From Nitrospirota bacterium (lineage in GTDB: Bacteria > Nitrospirota > Thermodesulfovibrionia > Thermodesulfovibrionales > UBA1546), in contig WPIF01000021.1 of the NCBI GenBank assembly GCA_009773185.1, positions 1 to 49,630 on the forward strand: DNA of 49,630 bases. Reading direction: 5' to 3'. Both the position numbers and the translations under genes were made by a program. Within the stretch, counting starts at the first letter, position 1. Every line of letters begins with the position of its first letter. The notes beneath the pieces were generated by a model that was not told the DNA's origin, ran no database searches, and worked only from the letters and a program-made list of their open reading frames with translations. Shown one piece after another: positions 40,732-49,467 of this stretch.

Positions 40732-41957
40732 TGAATACTCCATGTGATATCCTTGTTGCCGGCGGCGGCGTTTCAGGGACAGCAGCTGCCTTGGCATCTG
40801 CGCGCAGCGGCGCCCGCACGGTACTGGCAGAGAAAGAAAGTTTTCTCGGGGGAACAGGTTATGCAGGCCTTTTGCAATACATTTGCGGTTTATATCTGAA
40901 TGGCGGCAGCTTCCCGGCTGAGACATTAAACAAGGGGATTGTCCGGGAGATCACCGGACTCCTGAATAAATTAGCGCCTCAAAAAAAAATAAAGAAAATC
41001 GGGCAGGTTTATGCGCTTCCTTATTCCAGAGAGGACATGCGTTCCATCTTCACTTCACTTTGCAGGCAGGAACCAAATTTAACTGTCCTATACAATACAA
41101 CAGTTGTTTCCGTTAAAAAGAAGAACAGAAAAATAGATAAGGTCATTGTCAGCAGTTCCGGCGTTCGCCGCACTATTATTCCAAAGTTCGTGATTGACTG
41201 TTCAGGAAACGGGGATGTCTCTGCAATGGCCGGAGCATCTTTCAGTCTGTCCCCGGCCAAGAAGCTTCAGCTGGCCGGCTACACCATCCATATAAAGGGC
41301 ATAAAAGGCCGGGATGAAGCACTTGCACTGAAGGTCCCGTATTATCTTGCTGATGCAGTAAGACAAAAGATATTATCTCCGTATCTGCGATTTTCAACCT
41401 TCAGCCCTGCCGACACTCCGGGCGAAGGATATTGTAAACTAAGCATTGATGGCGTTGACAGCGCTGAACGCGAACAAAGGGCAAAAAAGGAGGCTGTTAC
41501 AGTGCATCGTTATCTGGCAGACAGGATGCCTTCATTTAAAGATTCTTATATCGCTGAAACTTCCAAAGGTGTTTCAGACAGAGAAGGCAGAAGGATTTGC
41601 GGAGAATTCACACTTACTGAAAAAGATGTCCTTACTGCCAGAAAATTTTATGACGCTATCGTGAAGAATTCCTGGCCCATAGAGCTATGGGATAAAAATA
41701 AAGGGGTGATTTATAAATACGTTAAGACAGGAGATTATTATGAAATCCCTTTCCGCTGCATAAAGGTCAAGGGCATTCCCAATCTTCTGTGCGCCGGCCG
41801 CTGCATCTCTGTTTCAGCCGGGACCCTTGGCTCCACGCGGGTGATGGGTACGTGCATAACATTGGGGGAACAGGCCGGCCTGGCAGCAGCATACCATATC
41901 AAAAACAACAGTTATCCGGATAAGATGAAAAAGATTTCGCATTTGGCAAAGAAATAG
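40731..41957 (+). CDS. FAD-dependent oxidoreductase (PF12831-like)
   Basis: A 408-residue flavoprotein with the N-terminal ILVAGGGVSGTAAALASARS dinucleotide fold, followed by EKESFLGGTGYAGL. The middle holds VIDCSGNGDVSAMAG and the C-terminus LCAGRCISVSAGTLGSTRVMG, which is typical of the FAD_oxidored/FixC-like class. It may reduce or oxidise double bonds of the chain, or supply electrons. It is distinct from the CrtI-like protein of the cluster start. Confidence 0.82.
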   Translation: MNTPCDILVAGGGVSGTAAALASARSGARTVLAEKESFLGGTGYAGLLQYICGLYLNGGSFPAETLNKGIVREITGLLNKLAPQKKIKKIGQVYALPYSREDMRSIFTSLCRQEPNLTVLYNTTVVSVKKKNRKIDKVIVSSSGVRRTIIPKFVIDCSGNGDVSAMAGASFSLSPAKKLQLAGYTIHIKGIKGRDEALALKVPYYLADAVRQKILSPYLRFSTFSPADTPGEGYCKLSIDGVDSAEREQRAKKEAVTVHRYLADRMPSFKDSYIAETSKGVSDREGRRICGEFTLTEKDVLTARKFYDAIVKNSWPIELWDKNKGVIYKYVKTGDYYEIPFRCIKVKGIPNLLCAGRCISVSAGTLGSTRVMGTCITLGEQAGLAAAYHIKNNSYPDKMKKISHLAKK

Positions 41958-41973
41958 TCTAAGGAGGGCTTGA

Positions 41974-43407
41974 TTGAAAATTCTGCTTGTTAAACCATCT
42001 CCGCAGCTTCTTGTGGCTAAGCGCCTTCAGGAAGGATTTCTGCACCTTGAACCATTGGAACTCGAAATGGTTGCCGCCGGTGTCCCGCCTGAAAACGAGG
42101 TCATCATCCAGGACCTGAGCTTCGAAAAAGACCCGGTGCTCGGCTTCGAAAATAAAGTACGGCAATTCGGCCCGCAAATAGTCGGCTTCACCGGCTACAG
42201 CAGCCAGTCCGGCCTGGTTAAGAGGCTTGCTTCGCTTACGAAGAAGATTAACCCGGACATTGTTACTGTGGTCGGCGGTACGCACGCTACGATTATACCG
42301 GCAGATTATGCCCTGAATGGCGAAGGCATTGATATTATCGTGCGCGGCGAAGGAGGCACTGCTTTTGCTGAAATCGTCAGGCGCTATAAGGACAATAAGC
42401 CGCTTTCATCCGGCGATAACATCCTTTCACCCAAGTCCGCAGATTTCGCTGAAAAGGCGGCAGGCCCGCCTCCGGAATTTCCGCCTGTAGGCCGAATACC
42501 ACGGGCGCGCCGTGACCTCGTTGACCGTTCCCGTTACTTCTGTGTATGGACCTCAAGCACAGAGAAGAAGCTCGACACGATTTTCCCGCGTACTGCGAGC
42601 ATGCGCACCTCGACAGGCTGCGCCTATTCATGCTCGTTCTGCGTGGTGCACCACCTGATGCGGGGAAAATATCTCCAGCGTCAGCCCGAAGACGTGGTGG
42701 ACGAGATTGCACAGATCCCGGAGAACCATATCTATTTTGTTGACGACGAAACGTTTCTGAACAAGGACCGCCTGACAAAGATCGCAAACCTGCTGCTTGA
42801 GAAGGGAATCAGGAAAAAATATATCAGCTGGGCGCGGGCCGATACTATCGTCAAATATCCTGACCTCTTCAGGCTGTGGAAGCAGGCCGGGCTGAGCGTG
42901 GTGTACGTTGGCCTCGAGGCCATGGTCGGGTCCCGTCTTGACAAATATAAAAAACGTACAAATGTGGAGACCAACCGCAAGGCCGTCGAACTCCTGAAAG
43001 AGATAGGCATTACACTTCACGCGAGTTTTATGGTGGACCCTGACTTCTCGGTACAGGATTTCAAGGACCTTGAAAAGGAGATAATAAGGGTCTGTCCGGC
43101 AGAAGTGACCTTTACTGTGTTCTCGCCGTCGCCGGGGACCGAACTCTGGGAACAGCATAAAGACGATTACATCGTTGACCCTTACCTCTATTACGACTGC
43201 ATGCACACCATTCTGCCGACGAAGCTCGGAATGAACCTGTTCTATGCACATTTTGCAAAGCTGTCAAGGATTGCACTTCAGGCAAACCCGCTGCGGGTGA
43301 ACAAGGTAAAGGTGCCATTCAGGGAAATGGTAAAGATCATTTACCTCGGTACGCGGTATATTTTTGCCATGCGGAATATTTATAAGGATTATCTGCCGGG
43401 GAAGTGA
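41974..43407 (+). CDS. cobalamin-type radical SAM protein 3 (HpnR-like layout)
   Basis: A 477-residue protein starting at TTG 41974 with a strong AAGGAGGG ribosome-binding site. It has a B12-binding-like N-terminal domain (KILLVKPSPQLLVAKRL, VTVVGGTHATIIPADYALNG) and a radical-SAM cluster Cys216, Cys220, Cys223 (STGCAYSCSFCVV). The HLEPLELEMVAAGV segment resembles the start of the HpnR-type C-3 hopanoid methylase group, but no hopanoid genes are present. A methyl transfer to the polyene or lipid is one inference. The DNA looks richer in G and C at third codon positions than its neighbours, suggesting separate acquisition. It overlaps the next gene by 4 bases (GTGA). Confidence 0.85.
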   Translation: MKILLVKPSPQLLVAKRLQEGFLHLEPLELEMVAAGVPPENEVIIQDLSFEKDPVLGFENKVRQFGPQIVGFTGYSSQSGLVKRLASLTKKINPDIVTVVGGTHATIIPADYALNGEGIDIIVRGEGGTAFAEIVRRYKDNKPLSSGDNILSPKSADFAEKAAGPPPEFPPVGRIPRARRDLVDRSRYFCVWTSSTEKKLDTIFPRTASMRTSTGCAYSCSFCVVHHLMRGKYLQRQPEDVVDEIAQIPENHIYFVDDETFLNKDRLTKIANLLLEKGIRKKYISWARADTIVKYPDLFRLWKQAGLSVVYVGLEAMVGSRLDKYKKRTNVETNRKAVELLKEIGITLHASFMVDPDFSVQDFKDLEKEIIRVCPAEVTFTVFSPSPGTELWEQHKDDYIVDPYLYYDCMHTILPTKLGMNLFYAHFAKLSRIALQANPLRVNKVKVPFREMVKIIYLGTRYIFAMRNIYKDYLPGK

Positions 43408-44840
43408 GCGTGAATATTTTTCAGGAGATAAAACAGGAAACAAAAAATTTCAGCGGCAAAACAGCGGTAATCGAAGGTAATAACAAAATTTCCTACGGCA
43501 AACTGCTCTCTTCCGCAGAGGAGATTGCGTCTGCGCTGAAAGAAAAAGGAGTAATGCCGTTTCACCGCGCAGGGCTTCTCTGCAACGACAGCATAGACTA
43601 CATTGCCGCAAGCCTTGCTGTCCTATCGTTATCAGCAGTGGTCGTCCCCATCGCCCCGGAACAAACAGAGACAGAGATTGCCTCCATCCTTGACAGGATT
43701 GCCGTAAACTTTCTGGTCTTTGAAAAAGGGGCATACAAAAATGAGGGCGCTCAGGCCCTTCAATCAAAAGGCTTTCAGCAAAAAGAATTTTTTATCAGGG
43801 AAAGAGAGATTACGGAAGGGCCCTGCGAAGAATACTATAAAATCAACCCTGCATTTATCAGGTTCAGTTCAGGCACCACAGGCGTAAGCAAAGGGGTTGT
43901 CCTGTCGCATGAATCAATTATGGAAAGGACCGATGCAGCAGATAAGGGGCTTAAAATAACATCAGCTGACAACATACTGTGGGTGCTTTCCATGAGCTTC
44001 CACTTTGTTGTGACTATCCTTCTTTTTCTGCGGCGGGCAGCAACCATTATCATCTGCAAGAATGTCTTCCCCCAATCCCTGATAGAAGGCGTAAACAGGC
44101 ACAAGGGGACGTTTATCTATGCCTCGCCTTTCCATTATAGCTTGCTGGCAAGGACAGACCTGCTGTCTCCGGAATCCCTAAAGAGTGTACGGCTGGCTGT
44201 TTCTACAGCCATAAAACTTCCGGATGCTGTTGCCGATGAGTTTAGTTCAAAGTTTAATCTTGAATTGACAGAGGCTTATGGAATCATAGAGGTTGGGTTG
44301 CCTTTCATAAAACTTTCTTCGGATAAAAACAAGAGCGGTTCTGTAGGGAAGGCACTGCCCGGCTATGAGGTCGCAATATTTAATAAAGATGCAGATGGAG
44401 CAGGAGAGATTTTTCTGAGAGGGAAAGGAATGCTGGATGCATATTTTTCGCCGTGGCAAAACCGCAGGGACATCCTGAAAGACGGATGGTTTAAAACAGG
44501 CGACCTGGGTATAATTGATGAGGATGGCTTTTTGACTATATCCGGACGGGACAAAGATGTTATCAACTTTACGGGGATGAAGGTCTTTGCTCAGGAAGTA
44601 GAGGCGGTGGTGAACCAATATCCGCTGGTCAAAGAATCATTGGTTTACGGCGTCGAGCATCCTCAGTATGGCCAGCTGCCGATAGCCAAAATCGTCCTGA
44701 AAGATAAAACCGCAAACAACATTGATGTAAACGACCTGCGGAAATTCTGTTATGAGAGGCTTGCGGGCTACAAGGTTCCCAAGGATTTTGAATATGTTGA
44801 CCATCTGCCTAAAACAGCAAGCGGGAAGATAAAAAGATGA
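43404..44840 (+). CDS. AMP-forming acyl/aryl-CoA or acyl-ACP ligase (ApeH-like)
   Basis: A 478-residue ANL-superfamily enzyme starting at GTG. It carries the P-loop-like RFSSGTTGVSKG (residues 153-164), LTEAYGIIEVGLPF, DGWFKTGDLGIIDEDGF, the hinge SGRDKDVIN and the C-terminal KTASGKIKR, whose Lys at about 475 is the adenylation catalytic residue. The C-terminus stops directly after this motif. It would activate a carboxylic acid starter, aromatic or aliphatic, and load it onto an ACP or CoA, as ApeH does in aryl-polyene synthesis. It may also recycle free chains. Confidence 0.88.
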   Translation: MSVNIFQEIKQETKNFSGKTAVIEGNNKISYGKLLSSAEEIASALKEKGVMPFHRAGLLCNDSIDYIAASLAVLSLSAVVVPIAPEQTETEIASILDRIAVNFLVFEKGAYKNEGAQALQSKGFQQKEFFIREREITEGPCEEYYKINPAFIRFSSGTTGVSKGVVLSHESIMERTDAADKGLKITSADNILWVLSMSFHFVVTILLFLRRAATIIICKNVFPQSLIEGVNRHKGTFIYASPFHYSLLARTDLLSPESLKSVRLAVSTAIKLPDAVADEFSSKFNLELTEAYGIIEVGLPFIKLSSDKNKSGSVGKALPGYEVAIFNKDADGAGEIFLRGKGMLDAYFSPWQNRRDILKDGWFKTGDLGIIDEDGFLTISGRDKDVINFTGMKVFAQEVEAVVNQYPLVKESLVYGVEHPQYGQLPIAKIVLKDKTANNIDVNDLRKFCYERLAGYKVPKDFEYVDHLPKTASGKIKR

Positions 44841-46261
44841 GGATATTGCTCGTCAATCCCTTCGGGTCCAACTGGATAGAGGGCCTCAAGGGCAGCGCTG
44901 AAACTTCTGTCCGTATGGCGCCAATAGGCATTCTCTCTATCGCAGCCTATCTTGCAGAAAAAGGGTTTGAGGTAAAGGTTGCAGACTGCCGGGTGCCTGC
45001 AGCGCGCGCAAACGAAGCCATTAAAAAGATGCTCTTGTTCAAGCCTGACATGGCAGGATTTACGGCAACAACATCCGGCTTTATAGACGCATACCGCATA
45101 GCAGAGGCGCTTAAGAATGCTGACCCCGGCATCAGGATTATTTTCGGAGGTGTGCATGTCTCTGCGTTAAGGGGAAGCATCCTTGAGAACTTCCCCTGTA
45201 TAGATTATGTAATTAACGGCGAAGGCGAAAAGGCAATGGCTGAGCTTGCGGCCGGGGCCTCCCTTGACAGCATTCAGGGGCTGGTTTATCGCAACGGTTC
45301 CGGGATAAAAGACAACGGGGTGCGCACTGACCTGTGCGAACTCGACAGCCTCCCTTTCCCTGCTTACAATATGCTCGATGGTTTCCCGAAGACCTTCCAG
45401 CCGCCGCTCTTCAATTACCCGAAGTTTCCGAGCGCTACGATGATTTCAAGCCGGGGCTGTCCATATCAATGCTCATACTGCGACCGCTCGGTCTTCAGAA
45501 AAAGTTTCAGGTACAATTCAGCTGATTACCTTTACGGGCAGATGGCCTTTCTCAGGAAGGAATTTAATATACGGCATATTTTTTTCTATGACGACCTCTT
45601 CACCTTCCACCGGAAGCGGATTGAGGAGTTCTGCGGCCTTATGAGGAAGAAGCCTCTGCACATGACTTTCAACTGTGCAGTAAGAGTAGGCCATATTGAT
45701 GACGACCTTCTTAAGATGCTCAAGGCAGCCGGCTGCTGGATGGTGAGTATTGGAATGGAGTCAGGCGACCCCGGCCTGCTGGCCCGCCATAAATCAAATA
45801 TGAAACTGGAAGAGGTAAAAAGCGCTGTAAAGAGCATACAGCGGTGCGGCATCAGGGTAAAGGGGCTCTTTATGATGGGACTTCCCGGCGAGACTGAACA
45901 AAGCATACGGAAGACCGCGGATTTTATCGAGACGCTGGAGCTTGACGATGTCAATATGACAAAGTTCACCCCATTTCCGGGTTCCCCCATATACAAGGCT
46001 GTAAGGGAAGAAGGCGAGTTCAAAGAAGACTGGGAATTGATGAACTGCATGAATTTTGTCTTTGTTCCTCACGGGATTGCGTCTGCGGAAAGGCTCGATG
46101 AGTTATACAGACAGTCTCTCAAAAAATTTTATACAAACAAAAATTGGCTAAGGAAGTTTGGCCCCCTCATGTTCAAGTCACCCCACAGCACCTTCAGGAT
46201 GCTGCGGAACCTGCCGACATTTCTCAGGGTGAAAAATGAATTTGCACCGCGTAACAAGTAA
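44837..46261 (+). CDS. cobalamin-type radical SAM protein 4
   Basis: A 474-residue protein overlapping the ligase gene by ATGA; last gene of the cluster. It has a B12-binding-like domain (MRILLVNPFG, PIGILSIAAYLAEKGF, IIFGGVHVSALRG) and a radical-SAM cluster Cys208, Cys212, Cys215 (SSRGCPYQCSYCDRSV). VHIFF-type strands, MESGDPGLLARHKSNM and MMGLPGETEQSI are typical of BchE-like proteins. It is different from the other three of this type. Only five bases separate its stop from the convergent activase gene, with no room for a normal terminator. Confidence 0.87.
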   Translation: MRILLVNPFGSNWIEGLKGSAETSVRMAPIGILSIAAYLAEKGFEVKVADCRVPAARANEAIKKMLLFKPDMAGFTATTSGFIDAYRIAEALKNADPGIRIIFGGVHVSALRGSILENFPCIDYVINGEGEKAMAELAAGASLDSIQGLVYRNGSGIKDNGVRTDLCELDSLPFPAYNMLDGFPKTFQPPLFNYPKFPSATMISSRGCPYQCSYCDRSVFRKSFRYNSADYLYGQMAFLRKEFNIRHIFFYDDLFTFHRKRIEEFCGLMRKKPLHMTFNCAVRVGHIDDDLLKMLKAAGCWMVSIGMESGDPGLLARHKSNMKLEEVKSAVKSIQRCGIRVKGLFMMGLPGETEQSIRKTADFIETLELDDVNMTKFTPFPGSPIYKAVREEGEFKEDWELMNCMNFVFVPHGIASAERLDELYRQSLKKFYTNKNWLRKFGPLMFKSPHSTFRMLRNLPTFLRVKNEFAPRNK

Positions 46262-46266
46262 GCGGC

Positions 46267-47373
46267 CTATTTTTTTGGAACGCCTATTTGAATAAGGTCA
46301 GGCACATCGTCCACCTGCCTGCACATTTCATGTCCTGTTTCCCTGCCTGTTGAAGGCCCTGAAACATGGCACCTCGGGCCTGTCCCTCTGAGGGATTCTC
46401 TTGGCCCTGTCTTGCCCTCCCATTTCCCACACCGTCCGCCGGTCCTGCCGATTATTTCAGCAGCATCGAGGACCTCGATTATTTCACAGCAATTCGGACA
46501 ATCACCGCATTCAAAACCCTGTGTAATAATAGGCTTGGTTGATGCTTCTTTCCCGCGGAATCTTGTCTTTTCTATAGAGGATTTTGAAGCGATAATTGCG
46601 GCCCCATAGGCCCCCATAACCATATTGTAAGGCGGAATAATGATATCGCACTTAAGCGCTTCTTTAAAAGCGCGGTGTATCCCTTTGTTTGCGCTCACCC
46701 CGCCCTGAAAGACAATGGGAGGTTTAATCTCCTTCCCGTTGCAGACATTTGAAAGATAGTTCCTGACAAGCGCATGGCACAGCCCCATCGTGATGTCTTT
46801 TTGTTCATGCCCAACCTGTTGTTTGTGAATCATGTCGGACTCTGCAAATACAGTGCAGCGCCCGGCTATGTTCGTGGGGTTTTCAGACATTATCGCCCTG
46901 GCGCTCAGTTCTTCAATAGTGATATTCAGCCGCCTTGCCTGTGAATCAAGGAAACTTCCTGTGCCTGCGGCACAAACCAGGTTCATTGAGAAATCCACAA
47001 CCGCTCCATCCCTGACAATTGTTACCTTGCTGTCCTGTCCGCCGATTTCTAATATAGTCTGCACCTCAGGATAAAGATGTAACGTTGCACGGGCATGTGC
47101 GGAAATTTCGTTTTTGATCACATCCGCGCCGACAACTGCGCCGGCCAGTATCCTGCCGCTCCCTGTCGTGCATACACCCTGGATGCAAAATCTGTCAGGC
47201 AACTGTGCCGTAAGCTGCGCAAGGCACTGCTGCACTGACTCAATCGGATGGCCGTCCCCCCGCTTGTATATTTCACAAAGGACTTCACCTTCCGGCGTAA
47301 TAACCACACAATTTGTACTGATTGAACCAACATCAATACCCAGATAACAGGAGTTGTTCATTTGTTTACCCAT
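46267..47373 (-). CDS. acyl-CoA dehydratase/reductase activase (HgdC/BadF/BcrA family, COG1924)
   Basis: A 368-residue ASKHA ATPase. I take ATG 47373, which overlaps the previous stop by 8 bases; the longer frame from 47463 lies in that gene. Seen are GIDVGSISTNCVVI, VCTTGSGR, EIGGQDSKV, LVCAAGTGSFLDSQARRL and GRCTVFAESDM, whose two Cys match those that hold the bridging 4Fe-4S cluster in archerases, and FQGGVSANKGIH. A C-terminal extension of about 90 residues carries extra Cys (CGDCPNCCE, GGRCGKWEG, RCHV, EMCRQ). Archerases use ATP to drive low-potential electrons into dehydratase or benzoyl-CoA reductase-type partners. The proteins of the next two genes upstream are its likely partners. 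Confidence 0.85.
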   Translation of the reverse strand: MGKQMNNSCYLGIDVGSISTNCVVITPEGEVLCEIYKRGDGHPIESVQQCLAQLTAQLPDRFCIQGVCTTGSGRILAGAVVGADVIKNEISAHARATLHLYPEVQTILEIGGQDSKVTIVRDGAVVDFSMNLVCAAGTGSFLDSQARRLNITIEELSARAIMSENPTNIAGRCTVFAESDMIHKQQVGHEQKDITMGLCHALVRNYLSNVCNGKEIKPPIVFQGGVSANKGIHRAFKEALKCDIIIPPYNMVMGAYGAAIIASKSSIEKTRFRGKEASTKPIITQGFECGDCPNCCEIIEVLDAAEIIGRTGGRCGKWEGKTGPRESLRGTGPRCHVSGPSTGRETGHEMCRQVDDVPDLIQIGVPKK

Positions 47374-48472
47374 GGCCTGCCCTCTTCCCGCGCTGAGCAG
47401 GGGAGTTATTTTTTTTTCTTCTTTCCATAAGGACATCGGCAAAGGCTTCCAGTCGGGTAGCAATACCTACGCCGCATGTATGCTCGTCATAAGATATTTC
47501 CAGTATGGGGATATCCTTGTCTTTGCTGACACGTTTGAGTATCGGCCGTATACTGACTTCAGGCATGCACCCGGAGGGGCACAGATGAATCATGCCGTCA
47601 TAGCCCTCATCCGCACAACGTATCGAGTAAGCAACGGAATCCAGGGCATGTCCGCCAACTGAATTTTGTAAATACCGGTCTGCGAGTTTGGACAGAGACT
47701 TTCTTCTGCTTTGGTTCAAAAACACTATCCGCGTTATGTTCTGCAACTCTTCCCCGAGCAAAAAGAAGTTCCTGAGTTCAATGCCCTGGCTTCCAAGTAT
47801 ATATTCAATATTTTTATTTAAACACTTGTCCCGCAGAAAAGATATTTCTCCGACAAGCCCGACCTTGAGCGGCTTTTTCTCTTTGTCCACCGGAATGGCA
47901 GCGAAGCAAGCAGCAGCCTTTTTGCGGATAGCCCTGGTCTGTGCCATAGTCCTGGACTCACTGAGTTCCACGAGCAATTTATTCATTGCCTGCGTTGTGT
48001 CCCCGTGTGTAATTTCAATGGCCCTTGTCCGCCAGGCCGCAACCTCCAGTTCATCAATAGCTTTTATCTTTTGTACCGTATGGAACAACGGTTTGATAAA
48101 AGTTATCGGCCCGGGATCAAAATGCCGTACGATAGGCGGTTTAAATCCATCGAAGCCAAGGCCGAATATCTTTATTTTCAACCCCAGGTCTTTGAGTATC
48201 TGGCCTATCATGTGGCGATAGTATCTGAGCCTGCAGGTGCCGACACTATTGACCATAAAGGCATACTCAACACCTGCCCTGTCTGCTTCAATGAAATGGC
48301 CAAGGTGGGCCTTGAGAGGCAAACAGACCGATTCCGGCGCCGCGTCTATACCTAACTTCAGGGCTGCAGGCGTGGTTGCGGTCGAAGCCCATGCCTTAAT
48401 GCCGAGAGATTCAACAGCTGTGGCAAGAGCTATTGTGTAGTTGCCTATGTTGGGGATGGCCATATAAGTCAT
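47366..48472 (-). CDS. COG3581-like HgdB-fold protein (activase-associated)
   Basis: A 368-residue protein. The start is ATG 48472, with an ATGA overlap with the upstream gene; the GTG at 48481 is an alternative. Conserved Cys motifs include SVCLPLKAHLG, NSVGTCRLRYYRHM, HLCPSGCMPEV and EHTCGVGIATRLEAF. These match the C-terminal module of large acyl-CoA dehydratase activase-related proteins, where an HgdB-like fold holds a Fe-S cluster. Its substrate is unknown. The ending runs into the activase gene. Confidence 0.75.
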   Translation of the reverse strand: MTYMAIPNIGNYTIALATAVESLGIKAWASTATTPAALKLGIDAAPESVCLPLKAHLGHFIEADRAGVEYAFMVNSVGTCRLRYYRHMIGQILKDLGLKIKIFGLGFDGFKPPIVRHFDPGPITFIKPLFHTVQKIKAIDELEVAAWRTRAIEITHGDTTQAMNKLLVELSESRTMAQTRAIRKKAAACFAAIPVDKEKKPLKVGLVGEISFLRDKCLNKNIEYILGSQGIELRNFFLLGEELQNITRIVFLNQSRRKSLSKLADRYLQNSVGGHALDSVAYSIRCADEGYDGMIHLCPSGCMPEVSIRPILKRVSKDKDIPILEISYDEHTCGVGIATRLEAFADVLMERRKKNNSPAQRGKRAGHG

Positions 48473-49467
48473 TGCCGCCACCTGAGCGAGTCTATAAATG
48501 CCTCTACCCTTGTATCTATCCCGGACTGCGCCAGATGTTCATCTACCATCAGATACATGTAAGGGATGCTTTTATCTTTCATCAGCTGCCGGTACGTATC
48601 AATCATCATTGAATCACAACCGCAATTAAATACCGTAAGCTGAATCACTCCGTCATAATCTTCCCCTGAGAGGGTATTGAGCTCATGGTAAATTTTATTG
48701 GCTGTGCTCCACAGGATATAACTCTTTGCCGGAGTGTTATCCGCAAAAGATATCAGTTTGGCTTCTACGCCCATGCTTTCCAGCTTGTTCAGAATCGGGC
48801 CCGCAATAAAATTGTCATGAATTACATAGGGGTGCCCTATAAGCAAAAAACGCGGCGACCCTTTTATCCTATTTGGCCGGGCCATTTTTTTATGCGCCGA
48901 TTCCATGGCGCTGAATGAGCTGTTTATGGCAGAAAGGGTTTTGCCCTTTTGTATATTTAATTTTTTACCGAGGAGCAACAGGGTATTGGATAAAGGAATC
49001 CTGCTCACGTCAATATCAATTGACAAAACTTCAGTCCCCCTGGCGATATCAGCCCTTGCCGCATCAGGGAGCGGCCCGAATTTCGGGCAGGAGAGATGGT
49101 TTTTGATGGTTGACAGGACACGGGGCACAAAGACCATATCTACTTTGCCAACAAGTTCGGCAAGGTGCGCATCAAACAATTTGTTTGGCAGACAGTGTTC
49201 TGTCTCTGATATCTGAGAGGCTTTCTCAACTGTTTTTGTAGTTGAAGGCCTGGAAACTATTGGTTTCATTCCCAACTCGCCGAAGAAGGCCTCCCACAGG
49301 CCGGGGTATATATAGTAGAAGAACATCCGGGGAATCCCTATCCTGAGTGAACTGCAGCTGGAAGTACCCGATTTCCACATCCATCCCGGTGAAATATTCC
49401 TGAGGAACCTATTGCCTGCGCCGGTATACGCACCGGCACTTTCATCTGGACGTTTAATCATAATCAT
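48469..49467 (-). CDS. DUF2229/COG3580-like HgdB-fold protein (activase-associated)
   Basis: A 332-residue protein. It contains RIGIPRMFFYYIYPGLWEAF, ETEHCLPNKLFDAHLAEL, NHLSCPKFG, FNCGCDSMMIDTYRQLM and DEHLAQSGIDTRVEAFID, the pattern of DUF2229, a relative of 2-hydroxyacyl-CoA dehydratase subunits. In many anaerobes COG1924, COG3580 and COG3581 modules are parts of one protein of about 1,400 residues; here they are three coupled genes in a row. First gene of this minus-strand operon. The N-terminus has two further Met within five residues, so the start is uncertain by a few codons. Confidence 0.75.
   Translation of the reverse strand: MIMIKRPDESAGAYTGAGNRFLRNISPGWMWKSGTSSCSSLRIGIPRMFFYYIYPGLWEAFFGELGMKPIVSRPSTTKTVEKASQISETEHCLPNKLFDAHLAELVGKVDMVFVPRVLSTIKNHLSCPKFGPLPDAARADIARGTEVLSIDIDVSRIPLSNTLLLLGKKLNIQKGKTLSAINSSFSAMESAHKKMARPNRIKGSPRFLLIGHPYVIHDNFIAGPILNKLESMGVEAKLISFADNTPAKSYILWSTANKIYHELNTLSGEDYDGVIQLTVFNCGCDSMMIDTYRQLMKDKSIPYMYLMVDEHLAQSGIDTRVEAFIDSLRWRQ

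Noticed and set aside
42628-43251. 207-codon minus-strand frame within radical-SAM protein 3
   Set aside because: It is a shadow of a GC-richer gene; no start signal or motif of its own.
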